Below are positions 24,440 through 34,066 of a stretch of DNA of 64,000 bases, one piece after another. Within the stretch, counting starts at the first letter, position 1. Every line of letters starts with the position of its first letter. The notes below the pieces were generated by a model. It was not told the DNA's origin. It did no database searches and saw only the letters and a list, made by a program, of their open reading frames with translations. A program made the position numbers and the translations under genes. This stretch comes from DASYKT01 sp963718105 (lineage in GTDB: Bacteria > Acidobacteriota > Blastocatellia > Pyrinomonadales > Pyrinomonadaceae). The stretch is from contig OY970352.1 of NCBI GenBank assembly GCA_963718105.1, positions 2,852,001-2,916,000 of the forward strand, written 5' to 3'.

Positions 24440-25453
24440 TTACTGCTTTTTGACGGCGAGCGATCTGGCCTCTTCGGCGCGGAAGATTCTAAAAACCCAT
24501 CTGGCGGACGTGGGAAAAGCCCAGGTCAGGGCGGTGATAACGCTTAGTTTTAAAGACCGGGAGGTCTTCTTTGCTTCGCGGAAAAATTTAAGCGCTTCGC
24601 TGTATTTGCCTGCCACTAAGCGGGCTTTTCCGTTCTGCACATTAAACTGCGCCGCGGCCCGGTCGTAGTGATATTGCCGCGCTTCCGCTTCACTTGGCGT
24701 CAGGTCGTATTTGCGTTTTACTTCTTCCAGGACATGCATCGACCGCGAAGCGACGCTGATACTATCGCCGGTCAGGCTGCCCGCGCGCAGGCGATATTTT
24801 AACAATATCTCTCTTTGGCAAGCCACCTTTTTGCCGTCCTTGAGCAAATGGAACCAAAGATTAAAATCTTCGCCGCGTTTCGGAGCCTCGGTGTCGAACA
24901 TTCCGACCTCCAGTACTTTATCCCGCAGGGCGATCGTGCCGGAAGTTATCACATGGCTGGTCCCCCGCAGCAGGCTTTCGGTGGTTACTTCGCCCTCCGT
25001 CGGGGCTTTTTCCATAAAGGTTTTATATTTGGTCTTGTCGCCGAAAAGATACGCGTCGCAATAGACCATGTCACTGCCGCTCGATCCGAGAAAAGCGATC
25101 TGTTTTTCCAGATACCCAGGCAGCCAGATATCGTCGCCGTCCAAAAATGCAAGGATCTCGCCTTGCGCGGTCCTGATCCCGGTGTTTCGCGCGGCGGCGG
25201 CCCCGCAGTTGGGCTGCTTCAAGTAGATTATTTTGCCGAAGTACGGCGCGAGGACCTGTTCGAGCTTTTCGGTGTCGGGCGAGCCGTCGTTGATCACGAG
25301 TATTTCAAAATCACGGAAGGTTTGCGCCAGGATGGAGTCCAGCGTCTCAGCGATGTAATCAGCCACGTTATAAACAGGAATGATCACGCTCACCTTTGGC
25401 GAGGGCGTTTTAACTTTTTCCTTTTTTGGTGTTTTTTCCGTGGTGGCTATCAT
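24440..25453 (-). CDS. Family 2 glycosyltransferase (cytoplasmic)
   Basis: The 337-residue protein has a GT-A fold: VSVIIPVYNVADYIAETLDSILAQT (about 23-47), ILVINDGSPD, AAARNTGIRTAQGEILAFLDGDD (DxD-type metal site) and EAPKRGEDFNLWFHLL near 210. The C-terminal third is basic and helical. It should add one sugar to the lipid-linked repeat unit on the cytoplasmic side. Its ATG overlaps the stop of the upstream GT2 gene by one base (TAATG), so the two are translationally coupled. Sugar specificity is unknown. Confidence 0.9.
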   Translation of the reverse strand: MIATTEKTPKKEKVKTPSPKVSVIIPVYNVADYIAETLDSILAQTFRDFEILVINDGSPDTEKLEQVLAPYFGKIIYLKQPNCGAAAARNTGIRTAQGEILAFLDGDDIWLPGYLEKQIAFLGSSGSDMVYCDAYLFGDKTKYKTFMEKAPTEGEVTTESLLRGTSHVITSGTIALRDKVLEVGMFDTEAPKRGEDFNLWFHLLKDGKKVACQREILLKYRLRAGSLTGDSISVASRSMHVLEEVKRKYDLTPSEAEARQYHYDRAAAQFNVQNGKARLVAGKYSEALKFFREAKKTSRSLKLSVITALTWAFPTSARWVFRIFRAEEARSLAVKKQ

Positions 25454-26628
25454 TAATTTTCTTTCGAAGATTCGCGGATCGGCTCCCAGGTGGCCATTCT
25501 CACTCCCCTGATAAATCCAAAAAAAGCGATGATCGAGGCGATGTTTGCCAGGACGAAATATTGCGGCATGGCGATCAAAGCGGAGGGTTTGTCGCCCCGG
25601 TTCAAAAGCCAGGAGAGGCCGGCGATCCCGTAAAATACCGCCTGCAAAGCGAGAAACAACAAGAACCAGTCCGACGTGAAAGACAAGACGGCGGACGACG
25701 CAAAAAGCAGGATCAGCCAGATCGGCACGGCGTAACGCAGCACCTTGTGCGAAAAAAGCTGCACCGCGTAAAAACCGCTGCGAAACGGGTTCATCATATA
25801 AAGATGGCGGCCGAGATCGGTCAGCGTCTGAGTAATGACGCGCACGCGCATTTGCAGTTCGCGCTCCGGCTGGCGGTTCGTTTCTTCGGTACAGATCGCG
25901 GCCGGTTCATAGATCGTACGCAATCCCTGTTCGTAAAGTTTTGTGGCGATGAGAAAATCGCTGCAGGCTTCGGGGTACATCGGCACATAAGCCGCACGGC
26001 GAACCGCGTACAGCGCGCCGGACACACCGATCAGCGAACAGGCTCGGCTTTCGGCCTCTTTCAAAAACGTTTCGTAATTCCAATAAGAACGCGCGCCCTT
26101 GCCGATATTAGAATCGGCGGGGTCGACGTAGATCAGCTTGCCGGCCACGCACCCGATCTCCGGGTCGTTGAAATTCGGCATCAGCGTTCGCAGCACATCG
26201 GGCCGGTACATCGTGGTCGCGTCCGAAAAAAGAATCACGTCGCCAGCGGCAAGCTCGACAGCCGCATTTTGCGCGGCGGTCTTTCCGTGACGCTGCGGCT
26301 GGCGGTGAAGCTTTACGCCGCGATCGGCGAAAGACAGCGCGATCTCGTCCGTCCCGTCGGTCGAACAATCGGAAGCGACGATTATCTCGAGTTTCTCCCT
26401 GGGATAATCCAGCTCGAGCGTATTTTCCAGCTTTGAACGAAGATCTTTTTCTTCGTTGTAAGCAGTGATAAGGACCGTTACCAGGGGTTCGAAATCGCCC
26501 CGGCGGATATGCCGCGGCCTGATCAAACTGACGATATAAACCAACAGCGGATAACCGGCGTACGTATAGAACAGCACCGCAGTGCTGATCCCGAATACGA
26601 CCGAAGCTGTAATGGTCAAAACCGTCAT
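25453..26628 (-). CDS. Membrane-bound family 2 glycosyltransferase
   Basis: The 391-residue protein has an N-terminal transmembrane helix (about 5-27), a GT-A catalytic domain (VTVLITAYNEEKDLRSKLENTL, VASDCSTDGTDEIA, VILFSDATTMYRPD, SDFLIATKLYEQG, then QMRVRVITQ in place of QxxRW) and three C-terminal helices (about 310-380). This layout is that of processive or initiating GT2 enzymes such as PgaC- and cellulose-synthase-like proteins. It may start or extend the repeat unit. It is placed five bases after the ligase gene and overlaps the next GT2 gene. Confidence 0.88.
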   Translation of the reverse strand: MTVLTITASVVFGISTAVLFYTYAGYPLLVYIVSLIRPRHIRRGDFEPLVTVLITAYNEEKDLRSKLENTLELDYPREKLEIIVASDCSTDGTDEIALSFADRGVKLHRQPQRHGKTAAQNAAVELAAGDVILFSDATTMYRPDVLRTLMPNFNDPEIGCVAGKLIYVDPADSNIGKGARSYWNYETFLKEAESRACSLIGVSGALYAVRRAAYVPMYPEACSDFLIATKLYEQGLRTIYEPAAICTEETNRQPERELQMRVRVITQTLTDLGRHLYMMNPFRSGFYAVQLFSHKVLRYAVPIWLILLFASSAVLSFTSDWFLLFLALQAVFYGIAGLSWLLNRGDKPSALIAMPQYFVLANIASIIAFFGFIRGVRMATWEPIRESSKEN

Positions 26629-26633
26629 CGCTT

Positions 26634-28313
26634 TTATGCGGGTTGAAGTTCCGGTGAGCTTTCTATAGCTTCTACTGCCGGCTTACTTTCGCTCTCTTCC
26701 TTTCCGGTAAGATAAATACGCCGCAGGGCGATCGCATAAGCCACCGGGTAATAGACGAACCAATTATAGGCGAACGAGCCGAAAAAGCTTCCCACCATAT
26801 AGGCGACGATGCTGGCCTGAATACCGATCGCCAGGTAATACATCCAGGATTTATTTTTCGATTCGAACAGTTCGCGCTCCATCGCGCCGAGTTTCCGGAA
26901 AGGCCCCGTGATGAGCAGGCAGTAGACCACCAGCCCGGCAATGCCCAATTCCGAAGAAACCTGCGTGTAAGCGTTATGCGTGACGAGATTGCGCGCTGAA
27001 CCGATCTGAAAACAGCCCATTCCCACGCCCCAGGGATTGCGCAATGTTACCCAGAAAGATTGCTTCAGCAATTCCGTCCGCTGGTCGGAAGACCCGACCG
27101 GATCGAGGCCCGGAATAAAGATCGACATTATTCTCAAGCCGTAGTTTCCCGGCGCCACCGCCAGAAAGATCGCGCCGATGATGGCGGTAATAAGCATCAC
27201 TTTGAACCGCTGTTCGCGGCCCAGTTTCCACGCCAAGAAGACCCCGCAGGCCATCATTCCCAAAAATCCGCCGCGGGAAAAAGTAACTACCGTGCCGGCG
27301 ATCATACAAAACGCCGCGCCCCAGTAGATCAGCTTCATAAAAATATTTTTTGTGCCCAATCCCAGCGCGAAAGCGATCGGAATGAACAGGATGAAATGCA
27401 GCGCCAGTTCATTCGGATTGCCGAACATACCGCCGAATTCGACACCGACACGATAATCTTCGACGGTGAATTTACCCTCGGCATAAAGCTGCATCGCGTT
27501 GATGCTCAGCATCAGCCCGACGCCCATCGAAAGCCACATCAGCCCCTTCATCCTGCCCGGCGTGCGCACGACGTTGACCATCACGATGAACATCAGCACG
27601 ACCTTGATGAACACGTCGTTAAAAGTGTTCCATGCATGTAGCGGGTCTCGCGCGATCGGGATCGTCAAAAGCGCGATCAATGTCAGCAGCAGGATGTAAT
27701 TGACTTCGGACGGACGAGCGGTCAGGTTTCCTTCGATCGCCAACTGCGACGGAATAAAAAATATGATCGTGGCGATTGAGATGAAGTATGCCAGCGACGT
27801 CAGGCCGGAGAGGGCCGGGAAAAGTTCGTAGGGTCGGAAATAAAGAACGAAGGTGAAAAGAAACAGGCCGGCATAACTTACCAAATGCCCGTTTCGCTTT
27901 ATCCAGTTGTCGCGCCCCAGCAGGGTCGTGTCTTTTTCTACCGCCTTGCGCTTTTTCTCTCTGCGCCGGGCCTCATCCGGATTTTCATCCGGCGGCGGGG
28001 CTTCGGATAATTCGCGGACGGGGGTGAGCGTTTCGAGATCTGCAACACCTGACCCGCTAAAATCCCCGCCAATATCGCTGCCAGGATCGCTGCGAAGTTC
28101 GGCACCGGTTTCTTTTGGCGGTGAATTCTCAGCCTCTAACCGGCCCTTTTTTTCCGCGGAAACGCCCGGCGGAAGCAGGTTTGGCCCTTCTTCAGCGCTT
28201 CTTTTAAAAGCAGAAACAGACGCATAATCGCGTCCGTCTTCAGCGCTTGGCTTTTCCCCGCTTGTAAATGGTTTTAGCGGGGTATAATCCTGATTTTCAC
28301 TGCGTAGGGGCAT
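26634..28313 (-). CDS. O-antigen ligase/polymerase-like protein with long charged N-terminus (first gene of EPS operon)
   Basis: The 559-residue protein has about 12 membrane helices from residue 150. It matches the putative O-glycosylation ligase group of exosortase-associated loci: SYAGLFLFTFVLYFRPYELFPALSG (DUF5935-like N-terminus) and the Wzy_C-type loop FGNPNELALHF, TFSRGGFLGMM, SDQRTELLKQSFW and NPWGVGMGCF...VTHNAYTQVSSELG. It joins or polymerises polysaccharide at the periplasmic face. The first 145 residues are hydrophilic, Glu/Pro/Ser-rich and low-complexity, and are unusual for this family; they would lie in the cytoplasm. No closer start with a clear ribosome site is evident, but a start nearer the first helix cannot be excluded. 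It is the first of eleven collinear genes. Confidence 0.86.
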   Translation of the reverse strand: MPLRSENQDYTPLKPFTSGEKPSAEDGRDYASVSAFKRSAEEGPNLLPPGVSAEKKGRLEAENSPPKETGAELRSDPGSDIGGDFSGSGVADLETLTPVRELSEAPPPDENPDEARRREKKRKAVEKDTTLLGRDNWIKRNGHLVSYAGLFLFTFVLYFRPYELFPALSGLTSLAYFISIATIIFFIPSQLAIEGNLTARPSEVNYILLLTLIALLTIPIARDPLHAWNTFNDVFIKVVLMFIVMVNVVRTPGRMKGLMWLSMGVGLMLSINAMQLYAEGKFTVEDYRVGVEFGGMFGNPNELALHFILFIPIAFALGLGTKNIFMKLIYWGAAFCMIAGTVVTFSRGGFLGMMACGVFLAWKLGREQRFKVMLITAIIGAIFLAVAPGNYGLRIMSIFIPGLDPVGSSDQRTELLKQSFWVTLRNPWGVGMGCFQIGSARNLVTHNAYTQVSSELGIAGLVVYCLLITGPFRKLGAMERELFESKNKSWMYYLAIGIQASIVAYMVGSFFGSFAYNWFVYYPVAYAIALRRIYLTGKEESESKPAVEAIESSPELQPA

Positions 28314-28635
28314 TTACAACAGTCTCGTCATTTCTCTACCTGAATTTTTCTGTCGTCTTTTTTCCGGCGACACATATTATCTAAACTCTTAAAAACTTTG
28401 TTTTTCCTTATCTATCTCCGGAATTTTTGCAGACTTTGCCTATAAAAGTGTTCGGTTTTGGATGCAATGTATAGATGTTTTTTTCGTGTTGTTTTGTGTG
28501 ATTTCGCGGTTACCTCTTAAACGCTTTATTTACAAGGGTTATAAGACTGAAACTACGGAATACACGAACAGATCCAGATCCGGCTAACCATGGTTTTGAG
28601 CTTACTTACAGGCAAGCCCCACATGCATTCCCGGC
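28314..28635. other. Intergenic leader of the EPS operon
   Basis: About 320 bases without a gene, AT-rich near the operon start. It must carry the promoter of the minus-strand EPS operon. On the minus strand AGATAATATG (around 28380) could serve as a -10 element, but there is no convincing -35 partner, and I found no sigma-54-type GG-N10-GC element. Confidence 0.4.
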
Positions 28636-29787
28636 TTAAACGGCTACTATTTCTTCGTCGACGGTGATTATTTCGCGGACCTTTTTACGCAGCGCCTGTT
28701 CAAACTGGCGGGCCTCGCCCACACCGCTAAAAGAAAGCTGCTGCAGGTTGCTTTCGATGCGCTTGCGATAGTCGGAAACCAGCGAATCCGAGACGCCCAG
28801 CATTTCGGCGACTTCGAGCTGAGTGCCGCTGTCAGAGCTGAGATAGCAGTGCCACAAGACACCGATCATGCGGTGATATTGCTTGGCTTTGCCGCGGACG
28901 GATTTGTTCAGATTCGAAAGAAACTTTTCCACGTATCCGGCGGCCATCGTTTCGGCTTCGCGGCGGAGCAGGTCCTGCTCGGGATTTTCCTTAGTGTCGA
29001 CGGGATCGTATTCGTAGTGATTGTCTTCACCGTCATCACTGCCGGCGGCGATCGGCACCAGGTAAATATCCATTACCGGCAGCCGCGACATCACCATGCT
29101 GCGCAGCGTGCGCACGTCCGAAGGCGAGTCTACCGCTCTTAAAACTCTTACTATTAATAATTCCAGGTCCGGGTTGCTGATGACGATCTGCGCGTCGCCG
29201 GTACAGCCGACCATGCGCGTATCGCGCTGGTGTATGGGAACCACGTGAATGCGTTCTTCCATCTCCGGCTGGTTACGACGCTTTTTTCCGTCCGGCCAGA
29301 GACTGAGGCCGTAGACCCGATCCGCCAGACGGCGATGCGATTCGCCGGCGACGCCGATATTATCAAATCGCTTGAAGGTGTCGCTGGTCTGGATAAGGGT
29401 GGAAATGCGGCGCGCCAGCCGATATGACTCCGGGTAGCGTTTTCTTAATTCCGCGGTTAATAAATTTGTTAATTCGATCTGACTGATCTCAGCTTCGACC
29501 TCAACATCGGACATCCCGGTTTCGAGATAATGTTGAAATCTTTCTTTGCTGAGCAGGGCCACGAAAAGCTCCTGCGTCAGATCCGTATGGGCATTATGCC
29601 TTCCCTCTTCGATCAACAGTCCGGCACTTCGCGATGCTCTGACCAGCGGATGGCTGGAAACAACCCGGTGAAGCTCCGTCCAGATCTGATTGACATTTGA
29701 GGTTTTGAGGCTTTCTATCCATTTCCCGACCTTATGGGTGCGTTCCGTTACCGGCCGGGATGGTATTTGCTCTTTGATAGCGCTCAT
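28636..29787 (-). CDS. Sigma-70-like HTH regulator upstream of the EPS operon
   Basis: I start at the ATG at 29787 (MSAIKEQIPSR), which has GGAAAGG seven bases upstream; the reading frame extends further but without a ribosome site. The 383-residue protein has DLTQELFVALLSKERFQHYLETG in its N-terminal third, resembling sigma region 2, and a C-terminal HTH: YHRMIGVLWHCYLSSDSGTQLEVAEMLGVSDSLVSDYRKRIESNLQQL, like sigma region 4. The middle (about 150-270) is not recognised. It is best described as a divergent sigma factor or sigma-like transcription regulator. It ends 322 bases before the EPS operon on the same strand, making it a candidate regulator of it (inference). A zinc-finger anti-sigma-like gene is transcribed divergently 500 bases away. 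Confidence 0.6.
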   Translation of the reverse strand: MSAIKEQIPSRPVTERTHKVGKWIESLKTSNVNQIWTELHRVVSSHPLVRASRSAGLLIEEGRHNAHTDLTQELFVALLSKERFQHYLETGMSDVEVEAEISQIELTNLLTAELRKRYPESYRLARRISTLIQTSDTFKRFDNIGVAGESHRRLADRVYGLSLWPDGKKRRNQPEMEERIHVVPIHQRDTRMVGCTGDAQIVISNPDLELLIVRVLRAVDSPSDVRTLRSMVMSRLPVMDIYLVPIAAGSDDGEDNHYEYDPVDTKENPEQDLLRREAETMAAGYVEKFLSNLNKSVRGKAKQYHRMIGVLWHCYLSSDSGTQLEVAEMLGVSDSLVSDYRKRIESNLQQLSFSGVGEARQFEQALRKKVREIITVDEEIVAV

Positions 29788-29882
29788 GTTGTACCTTTCC
29801 GAACTTGTTCTGAGGCGCCTTGGCTGAAAATTGACCTTGTTTTCAGATGGTGAGGTAAATGATTTGGACAGTAATAACCGCA

Positions 29883-29899
29883 GTTGGAGAAACTCCAAC
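29883..29899. promoter_or_regulatory. Palindromic operator-like dyad GTTGGAG-AAA-CTCCAAC
   Basis: A perfect 7-base inverted repeat with a 3-base centre, about 95 bases upstream of the sigma-like gene start, in the divergent spacer. It could be an operator for autoregulation. No family-specific consensus was recognised. Confidence 0.4.
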
Positions 29900-29941
29900 A
29901 TGTGGAACTCACTTGAGTAGATAGGTTTTAGGAGGATGACA

Positions 29942-30031
29942 GTGAATTTTTCCTGCGCGTTTCGACTGTCAAATCATTTAGGAAGGCTTTCAGGAAACTT
30001 TAACGTTTCCCGACCACATTTAAGATATTAG
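29942..30031 (+). CDS. Possible 29-residue peptide with strong Shine-Dalgarno
   Basis: AGGAGG at 29930-29935 precedes an in-frame ATG (29936, spacing zero) and GTG (29942, spacing six). From the GTG the frame runs 29 codons (VNFSCAFRLSNHL...) to TAG at 30029. It also spans a dyad GGAAAC-N6-GTTTCC (29993-30010). The ribosome site is the main evidence; the product has no recognisable feature, so this may be chance. The remaining spacer (30032-30289) holds no gene that I can see. Confidence 0.2.
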   Translation: MNFSCAFRLSNHLGRLSGNFNVSRPHLRY

Positions 30032-30289
30032 CAGGAAATTTTTAATTGAGCAACACTTTTTTACAAGTTTTAACAAATTTAAACGTTTAATCCTTTCGAG
30101 ATTCCAGAGTTTGGTAAAAATTTAATGTTTCTGTAGAAAAAGTCAGGTTTTATGGTGTTTTATTTGGAAGGAACGAGGCATTGCAGATTTTATTTCTAAT
30201 GAAGTGCCAGAGAGATCGACGTGACCGTCCGCCATGTTTTCCCGGCCGCTATGGTCACATTTGAATTCAGTTTCTTTAAAATTTGAGCT

Positions 30290-30616
30290 ATGCCTTTAAT
30301 TAAGATGATGACCTTTTGCAAGAGTCCAAAATGTCCGTCATCGGAGTCGCTCCTGTCCTATCAAAAAGGAGAGATAACCGATAAAACGGTACAAAAGATC
30401 GAAAAACATTTGGAAGGTTGTGAGTTCTGCACGGCGGAAGTGGAATTTTACGATCGTTTCCCACAATCCGAAGAATTCCAGACAACGACGGTAGAAATAC
30501 CCATCCCACTGCTGGAACTTGCGCAAGCGCTTCTCACGAATAAAAGCGAAGGGTCGCGTTTGCTGGATAACATGGTGAACGAGGACGAACCGCTTCCCAT
30601 TAAAACCGAAGCTTGA
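30290..30616 (+). CDS. Small zinc-finger anti-sigma-like protein
   Basis: This 108-residue protein has HLEGCEFCTAEVEFY near residues 45-59, the H-x3-C-x2-C core of the zinc-binding anti-sigma (ZAS) domain, preceded by SSESLLSYQKGEI as in zf-HC2 proteins. There is no membrane helix; the C-terminal half is acidic and soluble. ZAS proteins bind and silence sigma factors, sometimes in a redox-dependent way. The nearest sigma-like gene (28636-29787) is divergent and 500 bases away, so partnership is possible but not shown by operon structure. The start could also be the ATG at 30305. A 9-base-pair hairpin follows the stop. Confidence 0.68.
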   Translation: MPLIKMMTFCKSPKCPSSESLLSYQKGEITDKTVQKIEKHLEGCEFCTAEVEFYDRFPQSEEFQTTTVEIPIPLLELAQALLTNKSEGSRLLDNMVNEDEPLPIKTEA

Positions 30617-30651
30617 TCACATTCTATTCCTACTTTTCGACGCTTGATCTG

Positions 30652-30672
30652 AGAAGGGAATAATTCCCTTCT
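30652..30672 (+). terminator. Hairpin after the ZAS-like gene
   Basis: AGAAGGGAA-TAA-TTCCCTTCT forms a perfect 9-base-pair stem with a 3-base loop, 36 bases after the stop codon. The following T-run is weak (TTAAGAG), so it is a possible, not certain, terminator. Confidence 0.45.
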
Positions 30673-30777
30673 TTAAGAGAAAAAACTGCCTCCACGTAAC
30701 GGCGGGAAGTTTTCCCGTCTTCCAGTATTACATTTCCTTCAGCTTAAATATATTCGGCAAGATGCGGACGATATGCG

Positions 30778-31465
30778 ATGAGGTCAGAACCCGAAGCGGT
30801 AGCGAGGGGTTTCTTTTTTCTTCTTCTTCTTCTTCCCCTTCTTCCTCTTCTTCCTTCTCTTGCTTTGTTCGTGTGTTTCGTAGTTCCAGTCTTAAAGCAC
30901 AGCTCGGTTTCACTGGCAGAAACGCGACAGTTATGGAGCGTGTTTCTTAAATTCCAATCACACGCTCCATAACTGTCGCGTTTTCTGCCTTAAAATCTCA
31001 CCAACTTCACTAACTCTTCAAATCGTCCGTCGCCATCTTTACCAAACCGTAATATGATTCGCTCATCTGTTGCGTGCCGCAGAAACTCGACTTTGACGGA
31101 AGAGACTCTGGGCATGCCGGGCCAGCCTTTCCGGTCCGCGAATATAATAAAGGCACCAGTCGTGGGCGCTGCTTTCAGCGGATTCACGAACGGACATAAT
31201 GAAAGCTAGCTGCGCGACTTTTCTTGCACGTGCGCGCGGTGAGATTTAGAAGTGGGGCAAGCCATCTGCAGGGCATTGACGGTATGTTTGCCTGTAGGTT
31301 TAGTGAGCTGAGAAGCATATCTGGAGAAACCGTTAAAGCATGTAAACTCTTATGCGCGAACCGTCGCCTAAGTTCACCTGCCGCACGCAACAGAAACAAT
31401 TTAATCCAAAATAATGCAGTTGAGGATAATAAACCCCTCGCTACCGCTTCGGGTTCTGACCTCAT
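30778..31465. repeat. 688-bp segment bounded by a perfect 35-bp inverted repeat
   Basis: Bases 30778-30812 (starting ATGAGGTCAGAACCCGAAGC) are the exact reverse complement of 31431-31465. Inside are a C/T-only tract (30811-30860), a second strong hairpin (30916-30942 with 30961-30988, one bulge) and about 440 bases with only weak reading frames. No target-site duplication or transposase is seen. It could be a MITE-like non-autonomous element or two facing copies of a REP. It occupies most of the 893-base gap 30617-31509. Confidence 0.8.
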
Positions 31466-31509
31466 GCTCTGACTTGCTTATTTACGAAAAAAAGAAGCCT
31501 GGCCCCTAT

Positions 31510-33345
<1,836 letters not shown>

Positions 33346-33381
33346 ATGTTTATTATAACTGCCGGTAACTATTAACTAAAA

Positions 33382-33620
33382 TGTCCGCTTCGGCGGACAA
33401 TTGATATTAGCCCCGTGCTTTAGCGCGGGGTCAAGGTAATCAAAAAAGACACCAGCCCGTTTTAACGGGCGATAGAAATTTCTTCAACTCTTTAGCCCGC
33501 TAAAGCGGGCTTTTTTAGATCTGGAGGGTGCTGCCCCAGGTCTCGCTGTGCTTCACCTGGGGTTAAACTCTCTCGTCAGCTTCGCTGACTGCGGCCTGTT
33601 TGTTTCGTACCTCCAGATCT
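33382..33620. repeat. Array of consecutive hairpins
   Basis: In 240 bases there are: TGTCCGC-TTCG-GCGGACA (33382-33399), CCCCGTGC-TTTA-GCGCGGGG (33411-33430), GCCCGT..ACGGGC (33455-33470), and AGCCCGC-TAAA-GCGGGCT with six T (33494-33516), terminator-like on the plus strand. A compound palindrome follows: AGATCTGGAGG (33517) with CCTCCAGATCT (33610-33620), enclosing CCCCAGGT/ACCTGGGG and GTCAGC-TTC-GCTGAC. No plus-strand gene ends here, so these are probably repeats rather than functional terminators. Confidence 0.85.
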
Positions 33621-33629
33621 CAATAAAAA

Positions 33630-34061
33630 CTATTCGTTTTTCGCTGGAAATCGGGCCGCGCCTTTTCTCAGGGCGATCGTGCAGCGTGAAACGCAAACGA
33701 GGCGGCCGCGCGAATCTTTTATCTCTATCTGCCACACGCTTAAAGTTTTTCCATGATACACCGAGGCCGCTTCCGCGGTCACCCGGCCGCGGCTAACCGC
33801 GCGCAGGTGGTTGGCATTTATCTCGATGCCGACGGGCGTCACCTGGCTCAGGTCGCTGCTGACCACCGCGCCGATCGATGCGGCGGATTCCGCCAGCAGC
33901 AGCGAAACGCCGCCGTTCATGATGCCGATATATTGATGGACGCGGTCGTCGACCGGCATCGAAAGTATGACCGAACCGGGTTCGGCCTTTTCGATCTCGA
34001 TATCGAGCATCCGGAAAAGTTTGCTATTCGCGGCCCCGGAAATGATCTCGGCAATATCCAT
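33630..34061 (-). CDS. PaaI-type hotdog-fold thioesterase
   Basis: The 143-residue protein has a single hotdog domain with HQYIGIMNGGVSLLLAESAASIGA (about 42-65), where Asn/Gly and Glu mark the PaaI/4HBT-II active site. It continues with VGIEINANHLRAVSRGRVTAEA and GKTLSVWQIEIKDSRGRLVCVSRCTIAL. Such enzymes hydrolyse acyl- or aryl-CoA thioesters in the cytoplasm. It follows the O-antigen polymerase-like gene by five bases, so it shares the transcript of the second polysaccharide group. Its link to polysaccharide synthesis is unclear; removal of acyl-CoA intermediates is one possibility. Confidence 0.85.
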   Translation of the reverse strand: MDIAEIISGAANSKLFRMLDIEIEKAEPGSVILSMPVDDRVHQYIGIMNGGVSLLLAESAASIGAVVSSDLSQVTPVGIEINANHLRAVSRGRVTAEAASVYHGKTLSVWQIEIKDSRGRLVCVSRCTIALRKGAARFPAKNE

Positions 34062-34066
34062 TTGGA

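Noticed and set aside
25426..26436. 336-codon plus-strand open frame
   Set aside because: It is antisense to the membrane GT2 gene; Arg/His/Gln-rich shadow composition with no domain.
28314..28635. Sigma-54 promoter for the EPS operon
   Set aside because: The best candidate on the minus strand has GG and GC only eight bases apart rather than ten.
30728..30913. Glu-rich 61-codon minus-strand frame (KEEEEEGEEEEEE)
   Set aside because: It is only the translation of a polypyrimidine tract.
30990..31187. 65-codon minus-strand frame (FADRKGWPGMPRV...) inside the 35-bp inverted-repeat segment
   Set aside because: The composition is almost protein-like, but the start is a GTG without ribosome site and I recognise no family; it may be a remnant.
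31224..31472. 82-codon plus-strand frame in the same segment
   Set aside because: It runs into the terminal inverted repeat and shows no coding-like features.
33494..33516. Strong plus-strand hairpin with T-run as a terminator
   Set aside because: No plus-strand gene ends before it; both flanking genes are on the minus strand, so it is treated as one of the repeat hairpins.
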